Source: Thermodesulfovibrionales bacterium | GTDB taxonomy: Bacteria > Nitrospirota > Thermodesulfovibrionia > Thermodesulfovibrionales > SM23-35 | Direction of reading: 5' to 3' | Length of the DNA: 15,640 bases | Assembly (NCBI GenBank): GCA_020062205.1 | Contig: JAGUWT010000094.1 | Span: 1-15,640, forward strand | Part shown: piece by piece, positions 1 to 5,866 of the stretch | Layout: every line of letters starts with the position of its first letter | Numbering within the stretch: position 1 is the first letter of the stretch | Notes under the pieces: generated by a model | Databases searched by the model: none | Told to the model about the DNA's origin: nothing | Seen by the model: only the letters and a program-made list of their open reading frames with translations | Translations under genes and position numbers: made by a program

Positions 1-75
1 ATCTTTTTAATTGGTATATTTAACCAGGCAATTTTTAAAAATATTATCGAATTTGCTATTCCTCCAGGGCTATGA
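1..75 (+). CDS. possible C-terminal tail of an upstream gene (partial)
   Basis: Frame 1 stays open from the window edge for 24 codons and ends in TGA at 73-75, while the other two forward frames stop within the first 21 nt. The residues are mostly hydrophobic (IFLIGIF near the edge, then a short polar stretch, ending IPPGL), as at the end of a membrane protein. No family can be recognised from so little. If real, it would be the gene upstream of the antiporter operon, separated from it by the repeats at 121-346. In AT-rich DNA an open run this short can occur by chance, so this is a weak call. Confidence 0.3.
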   Translation: MFLIGIFNQAIFKNIIEFAIPPGL

Positions 76-120
76 AAATTAGACGCTTAAATAATATAAA
101 AACAATAATTAAATTTACAT

Positions 121-245
121 CCCCTCACCCTAACCCTCTCCCACAAGGGGAGAGGGGAGTGCTGAGTTGTTCTCTCCCACAAGGGGAGAGGGAAACTTTA
201 AAAATTCCCCCTCCCTTGACGGGAGGGGGTAAGGGGGAGGGTGAA
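121..245 (+). repeat. C/G-rich double-hairpin repeat, copy 1
   Basis: This block opens with CCCCTCACCCTAACCCTC and closes with GGGGGAGGGTGAA, so its ends are loosely inverted. Inside are hairpins built on CTCTCCCACAAGGGGAGAG (present twice, around 135-154 and 172-191) and CTCCCTTGACGGGAG (211-225). A shorter copy lies at 4376-4463 in the same orientation, also just upstream of a gene. Its strong C/G strand bias stands out against the AT-rich surroundings. It looks like a miniature palindromic dispersed repeat; it could also act as a transcription-attenuating structure. Confidence 0.7.
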
Positions 246-265
246 TTATGTCAATTTATAAAATT

Positions 266-285
266 CGTTTGTATTAATACAGACG
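266..285 (+). promoter_or_regulatory. 20-nt near-palindrome upstream of the antiporter operon
   Basis: CGTTTGTATTAATACAGACG is a near-perfect palindrome (9 of 10 base pairs, TTAA at the centre), lying 79 nt before the first antiporter ATG in AT-rich DNA between two C/G-rich repeats. It has the size and symmetry of a dimeric repressor operator, but the regulator is unknown. Its left part (CGTTTGTATTAAT) recurs at about 12089-12101 without the right half, so it may instead be a piece of a dispersed repeat. Confidence 0.3.
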
Positions 286-304
286 CATTTAATTCTGATA
301 CGGT

Positions 305-346
305 CCTGCCCCCTCTCCCCAATGGGGAGAAGGATGGGCTGAGGGG
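305..346 (+). repeat. variant C/G-rich hairpin repeat unit
   Basis: A third, shorter relative of the neighbouring repeat. Its core TCTCCCC-AAT-GGGGAGA (314-330) is a 7-bp perfect stem, followed by GGGCTGAGGGG. It ends about 10 nt before the ribosome-binding site of the first antiporter gene, so a transcript crossing it would carry a strong hairpin in the leader. Confidence 0.6.
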
Positions 347-364
347 TATATTAGAGGTAATATT

Positions 365-1891
365 ATGACAGAATTATTAACTATAGAGTATAGACCATGG
401 TTAGCAATCCTATGTCCAACCATTGCCTCTTTCCTCATTTTAGTATCAGGGAGGCGTCCAAATATCAGGGAAATCTGGACAATGATTGGAAGTGTATTAC
501 TCTTCTTAACAGTTATATCTATGACCCCGTTTGTCTTAAAAGAAGGCCCTATCAAATGCAGTTTGTTTAATCTTGTGCCAGGAATTGATTTTGCATTCAA
601 TGTAGATGCCTTTGGTCTTATCTTTGCCACTACCTCTTCTTGTCTCTGGATATTAGTATCTCTTTACTCAATAGGCTATATGAGGTCATTAGAAGAACAT
701 GCACAGACAAGATACTATTTTTGTTTTGCCCTCGCCCTTTTAGGGGCAATAGGAATAGCCTTTTCTGACAATCTGGTTACTATGTTCGTATTCTATGAGA
801 TATTGACCATATCAACTTATCCTTTAGTAGCTCATGATGAGTCACGTGAAGCAATATACGCCGGGCATAAATATCTTGCCTATCTACTTACTGGTGGTCT
901 TTTCTTCCTCTTTGGAATATTAATGGTATATTCACTTGTGGGAACTACAGATTTTGTTCCCAATGGGATATTAAAACCAGCACTCGGTTCTACATCGAAA
1001 CTCACCCTGCAAATAGTATTCTTCTGTTTTATGGTGGGATTTATGAAGGCTGCATGGATGCCTTTCCATTCATGGCTTCCTACTGCAATGATAGCACCAA
1101 CACCCGTGAGTGCGCTTTTGCACGCAGTAGCAGTGGTAAAGGCAGGGGTTTTTGGAATCCTTAAAATAGTATTCTATCTTTATGGAACAGATGTGATGCG
1201 TGAACTTGGTCTGGGGATATTTTTGGCGTGTTTGGCGTCTTTTACGGTAATAGTTGCCAATCTTTATGCTATTGGACAGGACAACTTGAAAAGACGGCTT
1301 GCTTATTCCACCATCAACCAGCTATCTTTTATCCTCTTAGGGGCGGCACTATTAAGTCCTATGGGTACAATAGGCGCAATGATACATATCCCTTTTCATG
1401 GTTTCATGAAGATAACCCTCTTTCTGTGCGCAGGTGCGATAACTGTAGTAACAGGTAAGAGGAACGTAAGCGAACTGGCAGGGGTAGGAAGAATAATGCC
1501 GATAACAATGATGGCATTTACCTTAACCGCAATGGGTATGTGCGGCCTTCCGCCGATAGCGGGATTTATAAGTAAATGGTATATCTGCTTAGGTTCGATA
1601 CAGGCGGGCGAGATAGCTTTCTTATTTATCGCCTTAACAGCTTCTTTGCTGGATGTTGTTTATTTCTTCCCGATAATAAGAACTGCATTCTTTGAGAGGC
1701 CAGCGATACCAGTGCTGGCAAATGGGGGAGAAAAGGTAGTAAAAGAGGCAGGGCGACCTATATATCTTTTCATGGTTATTCCTTTAGCTATAACGGGAAT
1801 CTTCTCTATAATATTTTGTCTATTCCCGAATATGTTCCATATATTTGACCTCGCGCAAATGGCAGTAAGAAATCTATTCGGGGGTGTGTGA
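365..1891 (+). CDS. proton-conducting antiporter-like membrane subunit (MrpD / NuoL-M-N superfamily)
   Basis: A 508-residue polytopic membrane protein of the proton-conducting transporter family (PF00361) shared by complex I NuoL/M/N, Mrp antiporter A/D subunits and group 4 hydrogenases. The expected ion-pathway residues are visible: Glu145 in FYEIL (TM5), Lys228 in MKAAWMPFHSWLPTA (TM7), Lys259 in AVVKAGVFG (TM8), the H341/H345/K349 cluster, and Lys404 in GFISKW (TM12). Length matches MrpD/NuoM. AGAGGT sits 6-7 nt before the ATG. The stop overlaps the GTG of the next gene by 4 nt, so the two are translationally coupled. It should carry H+ (or Na+) across the cytoplasmic membrane as part of a larger complex; the redox or other antiporter partners are not in view. 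The exact complex is an inference. Confidence 0.88.
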   Translation: MTELLTIEYRPWLAILCPTIASFLILVSGRRPNIREIWTMIGSVLLFLTVISMTPFVLKEGPIKCSLFNLVPGIDFAFNVDAFGLIFATTSSCLWILVSLYSIGYMRSLEEHAQTRYYFCFALALLGAIGIAFSDNLVTMFVFYEILTISTYPLVAHDESREAIYAGHKYLAYLLTGGLFFLFGILMVYSLVGTTDFVPNGILKPALGSTSKLTLQIVFFCFMVGFMKAAWMPFHSWLPTAMIAPTPVSALLHAVAVVKAGVFGILKIVFYLYGTDVMRELGLGIFLACLASFTVIVANLYAIGQDNLKRRLAYSTINQLSFILLGAALLSPMGTIGAMIHIPFHGFMKITLFLCAGAITVVTGKRNVSELAGVGRIMPITMMAFTLTAMGMCGLPPIAGFISKWYICLGSIQAGEIAFLFIALTASLLDVVYFFPIIRTAFFERPAIPVLANGGEKVVKEAGRPIYLFMVIPLAITGIFSIIFCLFPNMFHIFDLAQMAVRNLFGGV

Positions 1892-2139
1892 GGGTGAGAA
1901 TAACGACGAAGGTTCTACTTAAGTTATATTATACCTTTTGCCTCGGTGGAAGTTTTGTATTAGGTTTATTGCTGCTTTACTTTGGTGTGCTTCATTATCA
2001 CTTCTGGTTTCAATGGATACCGGCATTTTTTGTCTTTTTTGGATTTATTGGCTGCGCTATCTTGATTCTTGTAGCCAAGGCAATGGGTTATTGGCTGGAG
2101 AAAAGGGAAGGTCACTACGAGAAACGCTATAAGGGGTAG
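1888..2139 (+). CDS. small two-helix membrane protein of the antiporter operon
   Basis: An 83-residue protein starting at GTG, overlapping the preceding stop by 4 nt (GTGA), with a G-rich ribosome-binding stretch just upstream. It has two predicted membrane segments (about residues 16-34 and 42-63), a short basic N-terminus and a charged C-terminal tail (EKREGHYEKRYKG), which suggests both ends face the cytoplasm by the positive-inside rule. I do not recognise the family. Size and position between two antiporter-like subunits suggest a structural accessory subunit, comparable in role (not in visible sequence) to the small Mrp E/F/G proteins. It is followed after 5 nt by the next gene. Confidence 0.75.
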   Translation: MRVRITTKVLLKLYYTFCLGGSFVLGLLLLYFGVLHYHFWFQWIPAFFVFFGFIGCAILILVAKAMGYWLEKREGHYEKRYKG

Positions 2140-2144
2140 ATAAA

Positions 2145-3902
2145 ATGGTTGAATGGATACATCCAGGGATTGTAATTTTGTTTGGCTCTCTCCTGATACC
2201 ATTTATAAAGTGGAGGAGAGTGAAAAAAGTTTATTTCTTGTCGCTCCCCATAGTAGGGCTTATAATCCTCATTTTAACATCAATGGGGGTTTTCGGTACT
2301 ATTCCTTCTTACCCTGATGCCCTTCATAAATGGCGTATCCCATTTTTGCAGTATACGCTCGAATTGGGAAGGATAGACAAATTGAGCATGGTTTTCGCAT
2401 ACGTATATGTGATTGCTGCCTTTTGCATGAATATATTTGCACTCCACGTGAAGAGGGATTGGGAGCATGTATCGGCAATGGTTTATGTTGGGAGTTCATT
2501 AGGGGCAGTTTTCGCTCAGGATATCTTTACCCTGTGTTTCTTTTTGGAGATAATGTCTGTTTCAGCGGCGTTCCTCGTCTGGTTCCGAGGGACGAAGATA
2601 TCAAGGGGTGCTGGATTTAGATATCTTTTCTGGCACATTCTTAGTGGTGCATGTGTATTGGCAGGCGGTACCATACACGCGCAAATTACAGGGTCGATTG
2701 AATTTGTTCATTTCCCCTGGGGGTGGGGCTGGGATTATTTTGGCTATTACCTCATATGTCTTGGGTTTGTAATAAATGCGGCTTGCGCTCCATTCCATTC
2801 ATGGTTATCCGATGCCTATTCTGACGCATCTATTACTGGCGCCATATATATGACCGCATTCACTACAAAAACCGGGATATACTGTTTGATAAGAGGTTTT
2901 TCAGGTGTGGAGCTTCTTATGTGGATGGGAGCGATAAGTGCGGTGTTTGCACTTTTCATGGCCGTGCTTGAGAATGATGGAAGAAGACTCTGCTCTTATC
3001 ATATCATCTCTCAGCTTGGATATATGGTATGCGGAGTAGGATTAGGAACATGGATGGGAATAAATGGTGCAGCTTCCCATGCCCTCTGCCATATTATCTA
3101 TAATGCGTTGCTTTACATGGGTGCAAGTTGTGTATTGCAAGTAACAGGAACATGCAAGTTTAGTGAAACAGGTGGTCTCTACAAATACATGCCCATCTCT
3201 TTTGCGCTTTACATGGTTGGTGGCTTTTCTATTTCGGGATGGCCTCTTTTCAATGGATTTGTAAGCAAGTGCATGACTATAGAAGGTGCAGAATTATTAC
3301 ATCAACCAATTATATATTTACTGCTTGAAGGAGCTACGGTAGGAACCTGGCTCCATACCGGTATAAAACTTCCATGGAATTTATGGTTTCAAGGAAGGAA
3401 GGAACCACCAGCAGATATAAAGGCAAAACTAAAAGATTCTCCTATAAATACGCCTATAAATATGTTAATTGGTATGGGCATCTTAGCCTTTCTGTGCATT
3501 TCCATTGGTGTATATCCATATATACTTTACGGTATGCTTCCTCATCCAGTTGAGTTCGTTCCTTTCACGGTTACTCGTGTATTTTCAATTGTGCAGCTCT
3601 TCCTATTCACATTTATAGCAGCCTGGTTTTTAAGAACACTAATTCGGGGCACACCAACATATACACTCGACACAGATTGGCTCGGGAGGATACCTGGTAG
3701 GGCACTCGTCCTGTTCTGCGAGAAACCATTAATGGCATTTGGGTCTTTCCTTGACAAAAACATATTAAGAGCTGCCTATTCTGTAATTTCGTACAGCAAA
3801 AATCCAACACTTACAATGACGCTTACCCCAACGGTAATAGGTCTTGGATTAATAGTAATATTAGTTTTATTCACTTTATTGGCGGTTTTCTTGGTGATAT
3901 GA
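2145..3902 (+). CDS. second, divergent antiporter-like membrane subunit (MrpD-type)
   Basis: A 585-residue polytopic membrane protein of the same superfamily as the gene at 365. Visible marks: Glu135 in FFLEIMS (TM5), the PFHSWLSDAY segment (216-225), Lys242 in FTTKTGIY (TM8), H286, H312/H316, and Lys375 in GFVSKC (TM12). The TM7 lysine that normally precedes this PFHSW segment is Asn211 (INAACAPFHSW). I recall the same Asn in other long 'subunit D' proteins of anaerobes, so it is probably a subfamily trait rather than damage. The C-terminus extends about 75 residues beyond the paralogue and ends in a membrane segment. AAGGGG lies 8 nt before the ATG, and the stop overlaps the next ATG by 4 nt. 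It is presumably the partner of the first subunit in one ion-translocating complex. Confidence 0.87.
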   Translation: MVEWIHPGIVILFGSLLIPFIKWRRVKKVYFLSLPIVGLIILILTSMGVFGTIPSYPDALHKWRIPFLQYTLELGRIDKLSMVFAYVYVIAAFCMNIFALHVKRDWEHVSAMVYVGSSLGAVFAQDIFTLCFFLEIMSVSAAFLVWFRGTKISRGAGFRYLFWHILSGACVLAGGTIHAQITGSIEFVHFPWGWGWDYFGYYLICLGFVINAACAPFHSWLSDAYSDASITGAIYMTAFTTKTGIYCLIRGFSGVELLMWMGAISAVFALFMAVLENDGRRLCSYHIISQLGYMVCGVGLGTWMGINGAASHALCHIIYNALLYMGASCVLQVTGTCKFSETGGLYKYMPISFALYMVGGFSISGWPLFNGFVSKCMTIEGAELLHQPIIYLLLEGATVGTWLHTGIKLPWNLWFQGRKEPPADIKAKLKDSPINTPINMLIGMGILAFLCISIGVYPYILYGMLPHPVEFVPFTVTRVFSIVQLFLFTFIAAWFLRTLIRGTPTYTLDTDWLGRIPGRALVLFCEKPLMAFGSFLDKNILRAAYSVISYSKNPTLTMTLTPTVIGLGLIVILVLFTLLAVFLVI

Positions 3903-4333
3903 AAAACCCTGGCGTGGATTGGGCTTTAGTTGGCAGTATCGTATTCTGGGTTGTGGTGATAAGTATAATCGCAGCTCTCCTGACATCTGCCCAGCCAAAA
4001 ACACCACATCCGCTTCTGGAGATCACTGAAGCGTCTGCAAGTAGAGGAAACTTAGCAATAGCACACCGAAATGGAGATGCTTTATGGTTTGCAAACACGA
4101 AATGCATATGGACACCTGATATATCTGTTCCGGATGCCACCGAAGATGCTGGCGCTCTGGTGTTAGCCGGGGAAGAGGCTAAAGAGGGCAAAGTTGCGAA
4201 ATTTGAATCCGGTGAAATGGCTAAATTGGAAAAGGATATAAATATGACAGAGGGAAATGTTGGAAGATTAGTAATTATAGATGTAAAAAGCGGTCAGCAG
4301 ATATTTAGCCAGACAGTAAAAATTACAAAGTAG
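3899..4333 (+). CDS. single-TM protein with archaeal-pilin-like (DUF1628-type) outer domain
   Basis: A 144-residue protein whose ATG overlaps the antiporter stop by 4 nt, so it belongs to the operon. It has one N-terminal membrane anchor (about residues 8-30, GSIVFWVVVISIIAALLTS) and then a soluble domain that would face outward. Three landmarks in order resemble the archaeal type IV pilin family PF07790: IAHRNGDAL (55-62 region), FESGEMAKLE (102-111), and VGRLVIIDVKSGQQIF (121-136), matching the family pattern of H-GGD-L, F-GD, then V-I-D-SG-IF. This is recall-based pattern matching, not a search. There is no clear prepilin-peptidase site and no pilus genes nearby, so a pilus role is unlikely. 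An anchored accessory subunit of the antiporter complex fits better. The stretch 80-120 is rich in Glu/Lys/Ala. Confidence 0.75.
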   Translation: MKNPGVDWALVGSIVFWVVVISIIAALLTSAQPKTPHPLLEITEASASRGNLAIAHRNGDALWFANTKCIWTPDISVPDATEDAGALVLAGEEAKEGKVAKFESGEMAKLEKDINMTEGNVGRLVIIDVKSGQQIFSQTVKITK

Positions 4334-4375
4334 AATTGGTATACATATGGTGAAAGCAAAAAATAAGTTTATATA

Positions 4376-4463
4376 CCCCTCACCCTAACCCTCTCCCACA
4401 AGGGGAGAGGGAAGTACTGACTATTCCCCTCCCTTGATGGGAGGGGATGAAGGGGAGGGTGAA
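4376..4463 (+). repeat. C/G-rich double-hairpin repeat, copy 2
   Basis: Same orientation and opening as the copy at 121 (CCCCTCACCCTAACCCTC) and the same close (GGGGAGGGTGAA), but with only two internal hairpins: CCCTCTCCC-ACAA-GGGGAGAGGG (about 4390-4412) and CCCCTCCC-TTGA-TGGGAGGGG (about 4426-4446). It fills the gap between the antiporter operon and the HEAT-repeat gene and may end transcription of the former. An apparent in-frame ATG inside it at 4434 is not a credible start for the next gene. Confidence 0.72.
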
Positions 4464-4505
4464 TATGAAAATTTATTTATTGCCGTTACTATAGAAGGAA
4501 GCAAA

Positions 4506-5225
4506 ATGGGAATATTTAAGATGTTTATTGATTTGTTCAAAGCATATAGGTCGGCAGGTAAGGATGACGTTGAAGGGCTGCTAAAAATCTTGAGATACAG
4601 TAAAGACAAGTATTCTCGATGGGAAGCAACAGAGGCCCTTGGAGACATTAAAGATAAAAGAGCGGTAGAGCCATTGATTGAGGTATTAAAGGATAAAAAA
4701 TTGTATATTCGATGGAAGGCTGCAGAGGCCCTTGGAGAGATAGGGGATAAGGGGGCGGTAGAGCCATTGATTGAGGCCTTAAAGGGTGAAGATGAGGATT
4801 GGGGTGTTAAAAAGAGTGCAGCAGAAGCCCTCGGAAAGATAGGAGACAAGAGGGCGGTAGAGCCATTGATTGAGGCTTTGAGGGATGAACATGATTATGT
4901 TGGGTGGGGAGCAGCACAAGCCCTTGGATGGATAAATGATGAGAGGGCGGTAGAGCCATTGATTGAGGCCTTGAGGGATGAAAAATTGCTTGTTCGATGG
5001 GGAGCGGCAATAGCTCTTGGACTGATAGGAGATAAGAGAGCTATAGAGCCCTTGATTGAGGCATTGAAGGATGAAGATTGGAATGTTCAAAAGACTGCGG
5101 CAGAGGCCCTTGGAAAGATAGGGGATAAGAGAGCTATAGAGCCCTTGGTTGAGACCTTGAAGGATGAAGATAGATATGTTAGAGAAACTGCAAGAAAAGT
5201 ATTAGAAAAGATAAAAAGCTCCTAA
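4506..5225 (+). CDS. HEAT-repeat protein (PBS-lyase-type HEAT_2 repeats)
   Basis: A 239-residue protein made almost entirely of HEAT-like helical repeats. Six full units of about 31 residues follow the pattern A-x-EALG-I-DKRAVEPLIEAL-KDE, followed by a partial seventh (ARKVLEKI). The first 45 residues (MGIFKMFIDLFKAYRS and onward) form a helical cap. I chose ATG 4506 because AGAAGGA lies 6 nt upstream; an earlier in-frame ATG at 4434 lies inside the C/G-rich repeat and would add Gly/Glu-rich residues. Such proteins are protein-protein scaffolds; the partner cannot be told. The units are nearly identical at DNA level, pointing to recent internal expansion. There is no signal peptide, so it is probably cytoplasmic. 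Confidence 0.85.
   Translation: MGIFKMFIDLFKAYRSAGKDDVEGLLKILRYSKDKYSRWEATEALGDIKDKRAVEPLIEVLKDKKLYIRWKAAEALGEIGDKGAVEPLIEALKGEDEDWGVKKSAAEALGKIGDKRAVEPLIEALRDEHDYVGWGAAQALGWINDERAVEPLIEALRDEKLLVRWGAAIALGLIGDKRAIEPLIEALKDEDWNVQKTAAEALGKIGDKRAIEPLVETLKDEDRYVRETARKVLEKIKSS
4668..5153 (+). repeat. tandem 93-nt coding repeat inside the HEAT gene
   Basis: The phrase GAGCC(A/C)TTG(A/G)TTGAG starts at 4668, 4761, 4860, 4953, 5046 and 5139. Spacing is 93 nt throughout except one of 99 nt (33 residues, GEDEDWGVKKS). Conservation is at nucleotide as well as protein level, so copy number could change by recombination. Confidence 0.85.
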
Positions 5226-5277
5226 GCCCTTCCTGGCTCTCCTTCACTCTGTAATAGGTTTATTATGAGCGCATCAA

Positions 5278-5307
5278 TTAATTAAGGTTCATGATGAATT
5301 GTTGAAA
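5278..5307 (+). repeat. left imperfect terminal inverted repeat of the RAYT element
   Basis: This arm contains TTAATTAAG at its outer end and GAATTGTTGAAA at its inner end. It pairs with 5829-5858 with four mismatches, at positions 10, 11, 15 and 18 counted from the outer end. Confidence 0.7.
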
Positions 5308-5323
5308 CTTATAAAACAAATGG

Positions 5324-5344
5324 GTAGAGGCGACTTTAGTCGCC
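5324..5344 (+). repeat. REP hairpin, left of the RAYT gene
   Basis: GTAG (5324-5327), one spacer base, then GGCGAC-TTTA-GTCGCC, a 6-bp perfect stem with TTTA loop. It ends 11 nt before the transposase ATG, so in mRNA it could hinder ribosome access. It shares one grammar with 5804-5825 and with both hairpins at 12124-12197. Confidence 0.75.
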
Positions 5345-5355
5345 AATAGAAATAA

Positions 5356-5802
5356 ATGGCTCAACCACCTCATTTTAACATAGAGGGTGCAATTTATTTT
5401 GTTACAACACGATTAAAAGATAAAGAACGACTATTATCTGATTATGAGGCAGAGGTAATAAAAAGAACTATTTTAGAATTATCAGATAGAGGAGAGATAA
5501 TGTTATATGCCTATACAGTAATGTCTGACCATATACATATTCTTTTAAGGCCTATAAATAATGAACTTTCAAAGACTATGCAATTGATAAAAGGAAGGTC
5601 TTCGAGACATATAAATAAAGGCACACTCTGGCAGAAAGGTTTTTTTGACTTTCTGATATTGACGGAGGAAAAGTTCAAAGAGAAATTTAATTATATCCAT
5701 TATAACCCGGTGAAGCGCGGATTGGTTGAGAGGGCAGAAGATTATAAGTATTCAAGTGCTATGGGATATAAGGTTAAATATGGAGAAGTTTTTTATAAAT
5801 AA
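5356..5802 (+). CDS. REP-associated tyrosine transposase (RAYT, Y1 HUH family)
   Basis: A 148-residue intact protein of the IS200/IS605-like Y1_Tnp family (PF01797), RAYT branch. The metal-binding HUH motif is H59-I-H61 in MSDHIHILL, and the catalytic tyrosine is most likely Y113 in FNYIHYNPVKRGLV, a segment typical of RAYTs. The N-terminal GAIYFVTTRL matches the first strand of the fold. These enzymes nick single-stranded DNA at REP sequences (GTAG next to a hairpin) and form a 5'-phosphotyrosine bond. The gene lies between two such hairpins facing each other. No good Shine-Dalgarno sequence is seen before ATG 5356. The stop codon is 1 nt from the right hairpin, which may also end transcription. 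The gene is complete and could be active on the REP pair at 12124. Confidence 0.88.
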   Translation: MAQPPHFNIEGAIYFVTTRLKDKERLLSDYEAEVIKRTILELSDRGEIMLYAYTVMSDHIHILLRPINNELSKTMQLIKGRSSRHINKGTLWQKGFFDFLILTEEKFKEKFNYIHYNPVKRGLVERAEDYKYSSAMGYKVKYGEVFYK

Positions 5803-5803
5803 A

Positions 5804-5825
5804 GGGAGGCTAAAGCCTCCCCTAC
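5804..5825 (-). repeat. REP hairpin, right of the RAYT gene
   Basis: GGGAGGC-TAAA-GCCTCCC (5804-5821), a 7-bp perfect stem, followed directly by CTAC (5822-5825). Read on the minus strand this is GTAG, then hairpin with TTTA loop: the same unit as the left hairpin in inverted orientation. It begins 1 nt after the transposase stop. Confidence 0.75.
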
Positions 5826-5828
5826 CCT

Positions 5829-5858
5829 TTTCAACAATTCGTCTTGAGGCTTAATTAA
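5829..5858 (+). repeat. right imperfect terminal inverted repeat of the RAYT element
   Basis: Inner end TTTCAACAATTC, outer end CTTAATTAA; it pairs with 5278-5307 at 26 of 30 positions. Its outer AA (5857-5858) forms the start of the AAGG that serves as the only visible ribosome-binding stretch for the kinase starting at 5867. Confidence 0.68.
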
Positions 5859-5866
5859 GGATTGAA

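Larger units (their letters stand above)
5278..5858 (+). mobile_element. complete RAYT / REP element (581 nt)
   Basis: Outer borders are set by imperfect 30-nt inverted repeats at 5278-5307 and 5829-5858 (26 of 30 positions match; both outer ends are TTAATTAAG). Inside these lie two inward GTAG-hairpins (5324-5344 and 5804-5825) that bracket the single gene, a Y1 HUH transposase. GTAG plus hairpin is the hallmark of REP sequences handled by RAYT proteins. Outer inverted repeats are not a standard part of that picture. The right end lies 8 nt before the start codon of the next kinase. Confidence 0.72.

Noticed and set aside
72..368. A 98-codon plus-strand frame through the first repeats
   Set aside because: It runs through C/G-rich hairpin repeats (proline- and glycine-rich product such as HPNPLPQGERG) and overlaps the leader of the antiporter gene; it has no ribosome-binding site or family resemblance.
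365..4333. A complete complex I, Mrp antiporter or membrane hydrogenase operon
   Set aside because: Only two antiporter-like subunits and two small proteins are present; no NuoB/C/D/H, hydrogenase or MrpA/B/C/E/F/G genes can be recognised in the window.
3899..4333. A functional type IV pilus subunit
   Set aside because: No prepilin-peptidase cleavage pattern is clear and no pilus assembly ATPase, platform or peptidase gene is nearby; only the outer-domain resemblance is kept.
4434..4505. Upstream start for the HEAT-repeat gene
   Set aside because: The ATG lies inside the dispersed repeat, while ATG 4506 has AGAAGGA at good spacing.
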